A stretch of DNA of 64,000 nucleotides from Bradyrhizobium quebecense (GCF_013373795.3 NZ_CP088022.1:310001-374000), one strand, 5' to 3'. Positions 45,729-55,449 are shown, counted from the first letter of the stretch. Translations and numbers: made by a program. Notes: generated by a model not told the origin, from the letters alone.

Positions 45729-46019
45729 CTAGACCGGACCGCCTTCGGGGCGCTGCACCCGGCCAAATTCGAAGGTCACGCCGAGCCGGCGCTCCAGGCG
45801 CCAGGCCAGAACGCAGTGCCGCCGGATCGGTTCGCTCTCGATCTCGAGATCGAACGCGAACGGAATTGCGACATCGCTTTCCACGGCCAGCCCCGCACCG
45901 CCGGTCGAGATGTTGAGCACAAGACATCCGATGCCGGTGTTGCGGTAGAAGATCGTTCCGCGCTTCATCAGGACGGTTCGCTGGCTGTCGATCTTGTATC
46001 TTTTTATTGTTGTACTCAC
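45729..46019 (-). CDS. PilZ-domain protein
   Basis: The 96-residue protein has an N-terminal RYKIDSQRTVLMKRG and a later ISTGGAGLAVESD, similar to PilZ domains that bind cyclic-di-GMP. The RxxxR motif is not cleanly readable, so binding is uncertain. The start is GTG 46019 with AGGAG just upstream. It follows the TadG-like gene on the same strand after a 57-bp gap, so a link to pilus or surface behaviour is plausible. Confidence 0.65.
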   Translation of the reverse strand: MSTTIKRYKIDSQRTVLMKRGTIFYRNTGIGCLVLNISTGGAGLAVESDVAIPFAFDLEIESEPIRRHCVLAWRLERRLGVTFEFGRVQRPEGGPV

Positions 46020-46076
46020 GCCAGTCTCCTACCCCGATGTGATGCCCGTCGCGCGATCGTTTCCCCGGAGAACGCC

Positions 46077-47747
46077 CTAGTTCACCAGCACCGCGCCGTC
46101 GCAGCGGATGCCGAGTACCCAGACGTCGACCTGGCCGAGCCCGATGCCGAGCGTCGAGAGCAGGGATGCCAGCACCTGATCGATCGAACTCGTCACGGCG
46201 TTGAGGATGCTCATGACCAGCGCGCCCAAGCCCGGGATCGGAAGCCCAAGCGGGCCGACATTGATGGTGAGCGAGAGGTCGCCCAGCAGACTTGATGTGA
46301 GCGAGGTGAGGAAGTTGGTGGTCGTCACGGTCTTCTTCGTCCCCGACTGGACGTCGCTGTAGCTGAAATTGACGTTGGTCGGCGTGGTATTGCCCATGCC
46401 GACATGGGCGAGGCCGGTGACGGTGATGAGGCCAAGATTGACCAGCAGCGCCGGCGGCGGATTGGGCTTGGTCGTGAAGTTGGTCATGTCGGCAACCGTG
46501 ACGTTGCCGATCCAGGCGTCGACGATCCCCGGCGTCACGCCGATCGTGACCTGCGAGGTGTTGATGTTCGGATGGCCGCAGGACACCGCGTTGAGCGTCG
46601 CGGTGCCCGAGGCGACCTCGACATAGACCGGGAGGTTGATCGCGGAAACGCTGCCGGAGCCGAGCACATTGATGGTCGCCAGGATCCTGGTCTGCGCAGT
46701 GTGGACGCTCACGCCCTGGGTGCCCATCGCGATCCAACTCGAGCCGACCGGGCGCTCGCCGACCGTCGCGATCACGGACACGTTGGCGATACCGGGCAGC
46801 CCGAGATTGACCGAGGTTGCGATCTGATGGCTGCCGTTGGCGATCTGCGCCACCGTGTTGATGAGGTCGAAGACCGAGACGCTGGCGCCGACCTTCGGTT
46901 TCTGGCCCACCGTCAGGTTGGCGAAGGGACCGAGATCGATCAGGGTGCCCGGCGAAATCTTGGTCGAGGAGCCGGTGACAGCCTGGGAGATCGTCGACAG
47001 TGCGGTCGTCGCCGCGCCCGCGCCGTTGGTGATCTGCTGTGTGGTCAGCGCGGCCGCCATGATATCGCCGACCTTGAAATTGCTGCTCAGGAGGTCGCTA
47101 TAGGTGACGCCGGTCAGGTTGACCCGGGTTGCCAGCGCCGACAGGAAGTCCAGGGCGTCGATCTTGGCGCTGATCAGCGAATTGTAGTCCATCACCGAGA
47201 GCGACAGCGTCGTGCCGAGCATGGAGCCGAGCAGCGCGTTGAGCACGCCGCCATTGACCGAAAGCAGCCGCGAGCCAATCTCGAACGAGGCCATTTCGGT
47301 CGACGTCGCGGTGGCGGTCGTCGTGATGTTGAAGCTGCTCGCGCCGGTCAGATAGCGCGCGAAGTAGAGCGGGGTCTTGGTCGTCAACGTGACGCGCGCG
47401 GCGTTCGGAATGCCGACCGCCGGGGTCACGAAGCGGGCCTGCGGCGCGACGGCGCTGTTTGCGGTGTAGGTCCCCGTCTCGACCTTGACCAGCGCGCTGG
47501 CCGGATAGTTGTTCTGCGTCACCGTCGCGGAGGCGGCGTTGACCGGATTGCTCAAATTGGCGGCAGCGACGATTGCGGCGAGGTCGGCGGTGCTCTGGGT
47601 CTTGCGCCGGTCGGCGAAGATCGTGCCGAGATCGATGGCAAGCCCGGCGCACCCGATCAGGAGCGTCATCAGGCCGGCCGAGATCATCGCGAAGTTTCCT
47701 CGTTCGTCGGCGCCGAAATGCCGCATCAGCATGAGGATGTCGCTCAT
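46077..47747 (-). CDS. TadG-like pilus-assembly/surface protein
   Basis: The 556-residue protein starts with a TadE/G-type hydrophobic N terminus (residues 15-42, NFAMISAGLMTLLIGCAGLAIDLG), then a long Thr/Ser/Ala/Asn-rich extracytoplasmic part with repeated short hydrophobic runs. Such TadG proteins are anchored in the inner membrane and face the periplasm for Flp/Tad pilus work. It starts 1 bp after the TadE-like gene ends, so they form one unit. The rest of the Tad machinery is not in the window. A von Willebrand-type metal site is not evident. Confidence 0.72.
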   Translation of the reverse strand: MSDILMLMRHFGADERGNFAMISAGLMTLLIGCAGLAIDLGTIFADRRKTQSTADLAAIVAAANLSNPVNAASATVTQNNYPASALVKVETGTYTANSAVAPQARFVTPAVGIPNAARVTLTTKTPLYFARYLTGASSFNITTTATATSTEMASFEIGSRLLSVNGGVLNALLGSMLGTTLSLSVMDYNSLISAKIDALDFLSALATRVNLTGVTYSDLLSSNFKVGDIMAAALTTQQITNGAGAATTALSTISQAVTGSSTKISPGTLIDLGPFANLTVGQKPKVGASVSVFDLINTVAQIANGSHQIATSVNLGLPGIANVSVIATVGERPVGSSWIAMGTQGVSVHTAQTRILATINVLGSGSVSAINLPVYVEVASGTATLNAVSCGHPNINTSQVTIGVTPGIVDAWIGNVTVADMTNFTTKPNPPPALLVNLGLITVTGLAHVGMGNTTPTNVNFSYSDVQSGTKKTVTTTNFLTSLTSSLLGDLSLTINVGPLGLPIPGLGALVMSILNAVTSSIDQVLASLLSTLGIGLGQVDVWVLGIRCDGAVLVN

Positions 47748-47748
47748 G

Positions 47749-48162
47749 CTAGAATCCTCCGTACTGGATCGCCGCGGAGCGGACGATGGTGCTCGCCGGA
47801 GCGGGAACGAAAGGCAGCTTGTAGATGAAGTTGCCGGCCGCGTTGTAGTTGACCGTCACGACGTAGACGTTGGCGTTCAATGGGGACGGTGCGGCATTGA
47901 CGGTGAGATTGCTGGCTACGAGCAGCGGATAGGTCGATGCGTTGGCGGTGACGTAGCTCGTTGCGAGGCTGTTGCGTTCGGTGTCGGTCATTCCGGCGAT
48001 CGACGAGCGCGCCGCTTCGGCGGCGAGTTGCTGGACGCCATGCACCATCGCGAGATACGAACCGAATACAATGATGCCGAAAATGAAGGCAAGAAACAGC
48101 GGCAGCATCAGCGCAAATTCGACAGCAGAAGCGCCGCTTCGACAACGAAAGAACCTGGTCAT
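47749..48162 (-). CDS. TadE-like pilus assembly protein
   Basis: The 137-residue protein has the TadE motif GASAVEFALMLPLFLAFIFG (about 10-29) with its conserved Glu, followed by a small periplasmic domain. TadE-like pseudopilins assist Tad pilus assembly. It is directly upstream of the TadG-like gene. Confidence 0.8.
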   Translation of the reverse strand: MTRFFRCRSGASAVEFALMLPLFLAFIFGIIVFGSYLAMVHGVQQLAAEAARSSIAGMTDTERNSLATSYVTANASTYPLLVASNLTVNAAPSPLNANVYVVTVNYNAAGNFIYKLPFVPAPASTIVRSAAIQYGGF

Positions 48163-48560
48163 GGCACACCTCGAAACGCAATCCAGGGCGCCACGTTGCG
48201 AGGCTTTGATTAAGGAAAACTATGAAAACGCTTCCGCGAATCAGTGACGTCAATTCGGATGAATGGCAGCGTTCAAATTTATTGGGTGGACGGCACTTTA
48301 TGGGGCGATCAGAATCTTTGATGCCGTGTCCGCAGAAATCCGAGGTCCGATGGTGTCGAGGTGCTGTGTGCGCGTGCAGATGTAGTCGTCCGACACCGTA
48401 GCACTACGGGGCAATGCACGTAACAATACATAAGGCCTGCAATTACAATAGCATCGCGGCAAATTGGAACTAAACGAAAGTGCAACCAAATGTTAGTATA
48501 GCTGAATCACATACTATGGAGATCGTAATTGCGTCCCGCGCTGAGATTGGAGGGCTCGCG
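48163..48560. promoter_or_regulatory. AT-rich divergent control region between tadE-like and lysR genes
   Basis: About 400 bp, visibly richer in A/T than its surroundings, separate the TadE-like gene (minus) from the LysR gene (plus). It contains the hairpin CCGTAG-CA-CTACGG (48396-48409) and several T/A-rich patches suited to divergent promoters. No coding frame with a ribosome site is seen. A small RNA is possible but unsupported. Confidence 0.45.
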
Positions 48561-49448
48561 ATGCACAGACCACGTCAGCATTTGAATATTCCGACAGAGA
48601 TTGTTCGCACCGTCGTTGCGATTGCAGAGACCGGAAGTCTATCGAAGGCCGGGGAGCGTCTCGGCCTCAGTCAGCCGGCGATCAGTTCGCAGGTCAAGCG
48701 ACTGCAGAGCCTGGTTGGCGGCGCGCTCTTCGTCAGAACGGCGAACGGCACCACGACGACGGAGCTCGGCAAGGTCGCCGTGCAGCAGGCAAGGCGAATC
48801 CTCGAAGCAAACGACCAACTGCTTCGGCTCGGCGGCAATCACGAAGGACCGCAGCCGTTGCGGCTCGGAATGAGCACGATGCTCGCCGAGGAATTCCTCA
48901 AGCTGCATCCGGCCGACGCACTCGCCGACGTGCTGGTTCACGCCGACATGTCGCCGATCGTCATCAGAGGATTGATCGACGGCTACATCGACATCGCCTT
49001 CGTCTACAGCAACCCTTCGCTGGAGAACGAACACGAGGTGACGATCGCCGCCGAGGCCGAAGAGCGTTCGGTTTGGGTACGATCACGCGATTTTGTTCTG
49101 CGGCCGGGCGCCCCGATCCCGATCCTGGCGTGGCCGGGTGACGACTGGATGATCCGGACGCTCACCAAGCACAACATCTCGTACAAGATCGTGTTCAGGA
49201 GCCCGAACCATCAGCTGCGGCTCGAAGCCGCACGGGCCGGATACGGCCTGACGGCGTGCCCCGAGCGGATGATGCCGTCCTCGCTGATCTCGGCGAAGGA
49301 CTATTATCTGCCGGAGCTTCCGTTGCAGAAGCGCCTGCTGTGTGTTCGCCCTGGCCTCGAGGGGAGCCGCGCGACGGCAATGGTGCAGCGGTTGTCCAGC
49401 CTGTTCTTCAGCGGCGCGAAGCCGATGCGTCAGGTGAGCAACATGTAA
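48561..49448 (+). CDS. LysR-family regulator
   Basis: The 295-residue protein has a helix-turn-helix (about 10-65; TVVAIAETGSLSKAGERLGLSQPAISSQVKRLQ) and a LysR effector domain. I chose ATG 48561 because GGAGGG lies 7 bp upstream; the open frame begins at a GTG 27 codons earlier without a site. It is divergent from the TadE/TadG-like genes across an AT-rich gap, so it may regulate them. The effector is unknown. Confidence 0.88.
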   Translation: MHRPRQHLNIPTEIVRTVVAIAETGSLSKAGERLGLSQPAISSQVKRLQSLVGGALFVRTANGTTTTELGKVAVQQARRILEANDQLLRLGGNHEGPQPLRLGMSTMLAEEFLKLHPADALADVLVHADMSPIVIRGLIDGYIDIAFVYSNPSLENEHEVTIAAEAEERSVWVRSRDFVLRPGAPIPILAWPGDDWMIRTLTKHNISYKIVFRSPNHQLRLEAARAGYGLTACPERMMPSSLISAKDYYLPELPLQKRLLCVRPGLEGSRATAMVQRLSSLFFSGAKPMRQVSNM

Positions 49449-49476
49449 TCCGATCGCCGGGCTCCGGCGGCGCCGA

Positions 49477-49692
49477 TCAGTAGTGCGGTGGGCGCTCGTT
49501 GGCGGGGCCCGGCGCTTGGCGTTCGGCCTCCCGAAGCCGGTCGCGCAGCTCGGCGAGCTGGTGCGTCAGCGCGTCGATCTGCTTCCATTGTGCCGTGATG
49601 GTCTGGTTCAGCGTCTCGATGGCTTCGTCCTGGTAGGTCAGGCGGACCTCCAGCGCATCGATCCGTTCGCTCAGCTTGGCCGCGTCATTCAT
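49477..49692 (-). CDS. slyX: SlyX family protein
   Basis: The 71-residue protein is a coiled coil (LSERIDALEVRLTYQDEAIETL) ending in PPHY, the SlyX hallmark. SlyX is a small cytoplasmic protein of uncertain role. ATG 49692 overlaps the end of trhO by 8 bp, so the two are translated together. The additional 22 residues of the longer frame belong to the trhO shadow. Confidence 0.9.
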   Translation of the reverse strand: MNDAAKLSERIDALEVRLTYQDEAIETLNQTITAQWKQIDALTHQLAELRDRLREAERQAPGPANERPPHY

Positions 49693-50437
49693 GCACGGCG
49701 TCCTCGTGCCCACGTTCACGCAGGCCGTGGCCGAGCGCGACCCGTTCGTCGAACACAAAGCAGTCGCCGCGCCAGCGGCTGTCCTGCGGCGGCGTTTCCT
49801 CGAGATATTTCAGGATGCCGCCCTTGAGGTGATAGACCTCGCTGAAGCCTTGCGCGAGCAGATAGGCGCTCGCCTTCTCGCAGCGGATGCCGCCGGTGCA
49901 GAACATTGCAATCCTGCGGTGCTTCGCGGGATCGAGGTGCCGCGCGGCAAATTCCTTGAATTGTCCGAAGCTCGCGATCCTGGGATCGACCGCGCCTTCG
50001 AAACTGCCCATCGCGACCTCGAACGCGTTGCGGGTGTCGAGCACCATGATGTCGGGCGAGGCGATGAGTTCGTTCCAGTCGCCGGCGTCGACATAGGTGC
50101 CGACCTGCCGCGTCGGGTCGACCGTGGTGTCGCCGAGCGTCACGATCTCCTTCTTCAGCCGCACCTTGAGTCGCTGGAACGGCACCTGCGCGGCTTCGGA
50201 GAATTTCAGCTCGAGATTGTCGAGGCGGCCGCCGAACAGCGGCCCGTGCCTGAGCTCAGCGACGAAACCATCGATGGCTTCGTCGCTGCCGGCGATGGTG
50301 CCGTTAATGCCCTCATGTGCGAGCAGTACGCTGCCCTTGAGATCAAGCCCGGTGCAGAGCGCGCGCAGCGGCTCGCGCAATGCGCGGAAGTCGGGCAGCG
50401 CGGCGAACTGGTAGAAGGCGGCGACCTTGAGGGGCAT
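49685..50437 (-). CDS. trhO: tRNA uridine-34 hydroxylase (rhodanese-domain UPF0176)
   Basis: The 250-residue protein has an N-terminal acylphosphatase-like part (LLAHEGINGTIAG) and a rhodanese domain with active Cys in MFCTGGIRCEKASAY. These are features of TrhO, which uses O2 to hydroxylate uridine 34 of tRNA in the 5-hydroxyuridine pathway. It is upstream of slyX on the same strand. Confidence 0.9.
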   Translation of the reverse strand: MPLKVAAFYQFAALPDFRALREPLRALCTGLDLKGSVLLAHEGINGTIAGSDEAIDGFVAELRHGPLFGGRLDNLELKFSEAAQVPFQRLKVRLKKEIVTLGDTTVDPTRQVGTYVDAGDWNELIASPDIMVLDTRNAFEVAMGSFEGAVDPRIASFGQFKEFAARHLDPAKHRRIAMFCTGGIRCEKASAYLLAQGFSEVYHLKGGILKYLEETPPQDSRWRGDCFVFDERVALGHGLRERGHEDAVHE

Positions 50438-50620
50438 GGCCGGGGTTTATCAGGCCAGCCAGAGCTGCGAAACCCCGCAAAGCCATGCATTATCGGGATA
50501 ATTCCTCTGGCATACCATGCATTGCCCTGCCGGGGACGAATGTGCCATGTACTTCGTATCCCCTTGGCATCCACCCGCCGCAGCAGCATCAGACCATCAC
50601 GATCAAGCGAGCTCTCCGTT

Positions 50621-52207
50621 ATGAGGAATTTCCACTTCGCCGGCCGTTCCACGGTCCACGCCCAGAACGCGATGGTTGCAACGTCGCATCCGGAAGCGGC
50701 GCTGGTGGCCATCGACGTGATGCGCGCGGGCGGCACCGCCGCCGACGCTGCGGTTGCGGCCTGTGCGCTGCTCGGCGTCATCGAGCCGCAATCGACCGGC
50801 ATCGGCGGCGACTGCTTTGCGCTGATCCAGCCGAAGGGCGAGGGCAAGATCACGGCCTATAACGGCAGCGGCCGGGCGCCGATGGCCGCCACCGCCGAGT
50901 GGTATCTCGAACGCAAGATCCATTCGGTGCCGCTGACCTCGGCGCATGCCGTCAGCATTCCCGGCGCGATCGACGCCTGGGACGTGATCCTCAGGGATCA
51001 CGGCAAGTTCGGCTTCGACCGGCTGCTGCAGCCCGCGATCAGGGCCGCCGAGGAGGGCTATGTCGTCGCTCCGCGCATCGCCTTCGACTGGAAGAACGGC
51101 TTCGAGAAGCTGAAGAACGGCACCAACACCGAGCGCTACCTGCTGCCGCATGGCAAGCCAGCGGTCGCCGGCGACGTGATCCGGCAGCCCGAGCTCGGCA
51201 AGACGTTGCGCGCCATCGCGCAAAAGGGTCGCGACGCCTTCTATAGCGGCGAGATCGCCGCCGACATGGTTGACACGCTGCGCGGTATCGGCGGACTGCA
51301 TACGCTGGAGGACTTTGCGGCGCATTCGACCGAGACGACCTCGCCGATCGGCACGATGTACAAGGGCTATGACGTCTGGCAGTGCCCGCCGAACGGCCCC
51401 GGCATCACCATGTTGGTCATGCTCAACATCCTGTCGCGCTTCGACCTGACCAAGTTCAAGCCGCTCAGCATCGAGCGTTTCCACCTCGAGGCCGAGGCGG
51501 CGCGCATCGCCTACATGATGCGCGAGCAGTACATCGGCGATCCCCAGCACGCCCATGTCGATGTCGCCGGCATTCTCTCGAGGGAGTTTGCCGACGAGCA
51601 CGTCAAGAACATCCGGATGGACCGGCTGCTCGAACTGCCGAACGTGTCGCCGCCGATGAATCCCTCGACCGTCTACATCACGGTGGTCGACAAGGACCGC
51701 AACGTCTGCTCCTTCATCAACTCGATCGCGCATTCGTTCGGCTCGGCGATCGTCTCCAACAAGACCGGCGTCCTGTTGCAGAACCGCGCCGGCGGCTTCC
51801 GCATCCAGCCCGGCCATCCGAACTGCATCGCGCCGGGCAAGCGTCCACTGCACACTATCATCCCGGCGCTGGCCACCAGGAACGGCCGCGCGGTGATGCC
51901 GTATGGCGTCATGGGCGGGCAGTATCAGCCGGTCGGCCAGACCCGCGTGCTGACCAACATGCTCGACTATGGCTGCGACATTCAGGAGGCGATCGACATG
52001 CCGCGCGGCCTGCATTACGAGGGCGTCTACCAGGTCGAGGACAGCGTGCCGGCGCAGATCGTCGAAGGCCTGAAGAAGATCGGCCACAAGACCACCAGCG
52101 TGGTCGCGCCGCTCGGCGGCGGCCAGGGCATCTGGATCGATTGGGAGAAGGGCACGCTGACCGGCGGCTCCGATCCGCGCAAGGACGGCTGCGCGCTCGG
52201 CTACTGA
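50621..52207 (+). CDS. ggt: Gamma-glutamyltransferase-family protein
   Basis: The 528-residue protein shows the Ntn-hydrolase fold of gamma-glutamyltransferase: STGIGGDCFALI near residue 50, the maturation site NPSTVYITVVD with the nucleophilic Thr, and GGGQGIW near the C terminus. The usual TTH motif at the cleavage site reads TVY, so activity on glutathione is uncertain. No signal peptide is visible, unlike the periplasmic E. coli enzyme. It may act as a cytoplasmic gamma-glutamyl hydrolase or acylase. ATG 50621 is chosen since the longer upstream frame overlaps the trhO region. Confidence 0.85.
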   Translation: MRNFHFAGRSTVHAQNAMVATSHPEAALVAIDVMRAGGTAADAAVAACALLGVIEPQSTGIGGDCFALIQPKGEGKITAYNGSGRAPMAATAEWYLERKIHSVPLTSAHAVSIPGAIDAWDVILRDHGKFGFDRLLQPAIRAAEEGYVVAPRIAFDWKNGFEKLKNGTNTERYLLPHGKPAVAGDVIRQPELGKTLRAIAQKGRDAFYSGEIAADMVDTLRGIGGLHTLEDFAAHSTETTSPIGTMYKGYDVWQCPPNGPGITMLVMLNILSRFDLTKFKPLSIERFHLEAEAARIAYMMREQYIGDPQHAHVDVAGILSREFADEHVKNIRMDRLLELPNVSPPMNPSTVYITVVDKDRNVCSFINSIAHSFGSAIVSNKTGVLLQNRAGGFRIQPGHPNCIAPGKRPLHTIIPALATRNGRAVMPYGVMGGQYQPVGQTRVLTNMLDYGCDIQEAIDMPRGLHYEGVYQVEDSVPAQIVEGLKKIGHKTTSVVAPLGGGQGIWIDWEKGTLTGGSDPRKDGCALGY

Positions 52208-52336
52208 ATGTCGCAGGCAGCAGGGCCGGATTTGCGTTGAGGAACAAGCTGTTCTCGCAGGGATTGGTGCTGGAAGCCCTTTCCCGCGAGGCCCGCCATC
52301 AGCTCCCTCGATTCAGATGATACTGACCAGGCCGAT

Positions 52337-53450
52337 TTGCGCGGCGGCGTCTCGCCGTGGTTTGCCGCCGCAACGCCACCACCGTATCCTACACTGTCGG
52401 AAAATCTCGGCTGCGATGCGCTTATCGTTGGCGCCGGCATCACCGGCTCGCTGGTCGCCGAGCGCCTGACCCGTCAGGGGCTGGACGTCGTCATTGTTGA
52501 TCGAGAGCGCCCCGGCCGGGGCAGCACGGCAGCCAGCACCGCGATGTTGTTGTGGGAGATCGACCGTCCGCTTGTCGAACTGACCGCGATGTATGGTTTC
52601 GATCGGGCTGCGCGTGCCTATCAGGCTAGCCTCGATGCCGTGACCGGTCTGATCTCGCTGGTTCGTGAGCACAAGCTGCCCGGAGAGATCAGAAAGAAGC
52701 GCTCGCTCTATCTGGCGGCCGGCAGCTCCGTAACCGGGTTACTCGATGAGCATCGGCTCCGCCGCCGCGCCGGCCTGTCCGGCGACTTCCTCGATCATGG
52801 ACAATTGCTCGAGAGCTACCGGATAGCGCGCGCAGGCGCGATCGTCTCGCCCGGCGCGGCGGATGCGGATCCGCTCCAACTTGCCCGCGGGCTGCTCCAC
52901 CTCGCACTCGCGCGCGGTGCGCGGCAGTTCGATGCGGAGGCCATAGCGTTCGATCCGGCGGGCGAAGCGGTGACCGTGGGATTCGATAATGGTCGTGAAA
53001 TTGCCGCGAAGGCCGCAGAACGTCTGGAAGGATGGCGCGCTGATCTGGGAGAACGCCAAGGATTATCTTTACGCCCGGACGACGCCGGCGGGCCGTATCA
53101 TCATCGGTGGCGAGGATAGTGATGAGATCATCGCGCCCGATGCCCGCGACCGCCTGATCCCGGAGAAGGCGAGCCGGCTCGTGCAACGTCTCGCCGCGCT
53201 CTGGCCGTTCGCCGCAACGGAGATCGAATATCGCTGGGCCGGGACGTTCGACACCACCAGCGACGGTCTGCCGCTGATCGGTCCGGTGCCCGGCGCGAAG
53301 CGCGTCTATGCGGCGTATGGCTATGGCGGCAACGGCATCACCTTTTCCTATCTGGCGGCGCAACTGATCGGCGATCTCATCGCAGGCGGCAGCTCGCCGT
53401 TGCTCGACGATTTTGCGCTGGACCGCGATGACGGCATGGCCGGTCACTGA
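52337..53450 (+). pseudogene. FAD-dependent oxidoreductase (DAO family) broken by an internal deletion
   Basis: The N-terminal part (52337-about 53012) has the FAD motif ALIVGAGITGSLVAERLT and STAASTAMLLWEID of glycine-oxidase/DAO proteins. It then leaves frame. The C-terminal part continues in another frame from about 53013 (QNVWKDGALIWENAKDYLY, GRIIIGGED, LIGPVPGAKRVYAAYGYGGNGITF). Between IAAKA and QNVWKDG about 30 residues expected in the family are missing. So a deletion that is not a multiple of three, plus the resulting frameshift, has inactivated the gene. The start is uncertain; TTG 52337 is the first codon I can defend. Confidence 0.8.
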
Positions 53451-53514
53451 AAAAGCGGCTAGGGATTTCGCCCGCGCTGGGCTAGAGACGGCCGTCCTTC
53501 ACGAGAGGTGCAAG

Positions 53515-53973
53515 ATGCGATCTTCCCGACGCACGATCATCACGACTGCGTTCGCCGGACTTGCGGCGGCAGTCTCCACGTCCGTTGCCGGCAGGACGGC
53601 AATGGCCCAAACCGCAGGAAAGCCCATGACCACAGCTTCAGGCCTTCAGATCATCGACAGCAAGGTCGGCACCGGCGCCTCGCCGAAGACCGGCCAGACC
53701 TGCGTCATGCACTATACCGGCTGGCTCTACGAAAACGGCCAGAAGGGCAAGAAGTTCGACTCCTCGGTCGACCGCAACGAGCCGTTTGAGTTTCCGATCG
53801 GCCAGGGCCACGTGATCAAGGGCTGGGACGAGGGTGTCGCCACCATGAAGGTCGGCGGCAAGCGCACGCTGATCATCCCGCCGAACCTCGGCTATGGCGC
53901 GCGCGGCGCCGGTGGGGTGATCCCGCCGAATGCCACGCTGATGTTCGACGTCGAACTGCTTGGCGTAAAATAA
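53515..53973 (+). CDS. FKBP-type peptidyl-prolyl isomerase with signal peptide
   Basis: The 152-residue protein has an N-terminal twin-arginine-like signal ([13 protein letters not shown] through AMAQ), then an FKBP domain with [43 protein letters not shown] and [17 protein letters not shown]. It is an envelope prolyl isomerase that helps fold exported proteins. ATG 53515 is preceded by GAGAGG. It has no operon partner. Confidence 0.9.
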   Translation: MRSSRRTIITTAFAGLAAAVSTSVAGRTAMAQTAGKPMTTASGLQIIDSKVGTGASPKTGQTCVMHYTGWLYENGQKGKKFDSSVDRNEPFEFPIGQGHVIKGWDEGVATMKVGGKRTLIIPPNLGYGARGAGGVIPPNATLMFDVELLGVK

Positions 53974-54018
53974 CCGGATGGCCGTCAAGTAACCGGCCCG
54001 TAACAAGAGGGCGCAGCG

Positions 54019-55026
54019 ATGAAGATTTCGATCCTCGATGATTATTTCGACACGCTGCGGACCCTCGATTGCTTCCACAAGCTCGACGGCTACGACGTCA
54101 CGATCTGGAACGATCATGTCCAGGACGTCGATGCGCTCGCCGAACGGCTGCGCGACACCGACGCGCTGGTGCTGATCCGCGAACGCACCCAGATCCGCAC
54201 CCCGCTGCTCGAACGGCTGCCGAAGTTGAAGCTGATCAGCCAGCGCAGCGTCTATCCGCATATCGACATCGACACCTGCACGCGGCTCGGCATCATCGTG
54301 TCGTCGGGCCAGCATGCCGATACGCCGTCCTATGCCACTGCCGAGTTCACCTGGGGCTTGATCCTCGCCGCGATGCGCGCGATCCCGCAACAGATGGCGG
54401 CGCTGAAGGCTGGCAAATGGCAGATCGGCGTCGGCCATACGTTGCGCGGCAAGACGCTCGGCATCTACGGCTATGGGCGCATCGGCGCGGTGGTCGCGGG
54501 CTATGGCAGGGCGTTCGGTATGAACGTGCTGGTCTGGGCGCGCGAGGCGGCGCTGGCGAAGGCGCGCGCCGACGGCTATGAGACCGCCGCCAGCAAGGCC
54601 GATTTCTTTGCCCGCTGCGACGTGCTGTCGCTCCATATGCGGCTGGTCGACGCAACGCGCGGCATCGTCAAGGCGGAAGACCTCGCGCGAATGAAAGACA
54701 CCGCGCTGATCGTCAACACCAGCCGCGCGCCGCTGATCGAGCCCGGCGCGCTGGTCAACGCGCTGCGCGCCGGCCGGCCCGGCATGGCCGCGGTCGATGT
54801 CTACGAGAAGGAGCCGCTGCGCGACACCGCCGACCCGCTGCTCAACATGGACAATGTGGTCTGCACGCCGCATCTCGGCTACGTCTCGCGCGACGAATAC
54901 GAGATTCAGTTCACCGACATTTTCGATCAGATACTGGCCTACGCAGCCGGTACGCCGACGAATGTGGTCAATCCGGATGTGCTGGCACATCCGGATGTGC
55001 TGGCACGTCCGCGCCCGCGTGGCTGA
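54019..55026 (+). CDS. D-2-hydroxyacid dehydrogenase (phosphoglycerate-dehydrogenase family)
   Basis: The 335-residue protein has the NAD motif [16 protein letters not shown] (about 155-170), catalytic Arg in [14 protein letters not shown], a downstream Glu, and His in CTPHLGYVS. Its C terminus is extended by an in-frame 18-bp duplication giving the repeat PDVLA(H/R). The substrate could be a glyoxylate-, hydroxypyruvate- or phosphoglycerate-like acid. ATG 54019 is preceded by GAGGG. Confidence 0.9.
   Translation: MKISILDDYFDTLRTLDCFHKLDGYDVTIWNDHVQDVDALAERLRDTDALVLIRERTQIRTPLLERLPKLKLISQRSVYPHIDIDTCTRLGIIVSSGQHADTPSYATAEFTWGLILAAMRAIPQQMAALKAGKWQIGVGHTLRGKTLGIYGYGRIGAVVAGYGRAFGMNVLVWAREAALAKARADGYETAASKADFFARCDVLSLHMRLVDATRGIVKAEDLARMKDTALIVNTSRAPLIEPGALVNALRAGRPGMAAVDVYEKEPLRDTADPLLNMDNVVCTPHLGYVSRDEYEIQFTDIFDQILAYAAGTPTNVVNPDVLAHPDVLARPRPRG
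54971..55006 (+). repeat. Perfect 18-bp tandem duplication in a 2-hydroxyacid dehydrogenase
   Basis: ATCCGGATGTGCTGGCAC occurs twice back to back (54971-54988, 54989-55006). The period of 18 keeps the reading frame and adds six residues to the C-terminal tail, so it is a recent in-frame slippage product. Confidence 0.9.
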
Positions 55027-55042
55027 TTGATCGCGGTATGAA

Positions 55043-55069
55043 AAGGACCGGCCGAATGGACCGGTCCTT
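55043..55069. terminator. Hairpin terminator between convergent genes
   Basis: AAGGACCGG (55043-55051) pairs perfectly with CCGGTCCTT (55061-55069). On the minus strand the stem runs into CCTTTTCAT, so termination of the CsbD gene is the better-supported direction. It may also serve the hydroxyacid dehydrogenase. Confidence 0.7.
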
Positions 55070-55092
55070 CTCAAAAGCTGATCACCGGCAAA

Positions 55093-55308
55093 TCAGAGCT
55101 TCTTGTTCGCTGCGGCCGCGGCCCTGTTCACGGCGTCCTTGGCGACCTCCTTGGCGTCGCCGAGCGCCTTCTGGCCCTTGCCCTTGGCTTCCTGGATCGC
55201 GCCTTCGCCCTGCATCTGCTCGGATCCGGTGGCCTCGCCGATCTTCTGCTTGGCCTTGCCCATCGCCTCGTTGGCGGTACCCTTGATCTTGTCGGTGGTG
55301 CTACCCAT
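55093..55308 (-). CDS. CsbD-family stress protein
   Basis: The 71-residue protein reads [20 protein letters not shown] with repeated Lys/Ala/Gly, characteristic of CsbD-like small proteins induced by stress. It is hydrophilic and probably cytoplasmic. ATG 55308 has AGGA upstream; the long upstream frame is rejected. It is divergent from the cupin gene. Confidence 0.88.
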   Translation of the reverse strand: MGSTTDKIKGTANEAMGKAKQKIGEATGSEQMQGEGAIQEAKGKGQKALGDAKEVAKDAVNRAAAAANKKL

Positions 55309-55449
55309 TGGCCTATTCCTCCAAATACATTGAAACTTCGCAAGGGCAACGTGCGGCAGCGCCTGAACGTTCCGATTTTCCGCTCGCCTGCGCGTCAGCT
55401 TTTCGGTAGCGTTCCACGCACGAAAACTTGACCAACGAAAGCAAGAACG

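Noticed and set aside
48396..48409. Small RNA gene suggested by the CCGTAG/CTACGG hairpin
   Set aside because: A 6-bp stem with a 2-base loop is too small to support an RNA gene; no promoter/terminator pair can be assigned.
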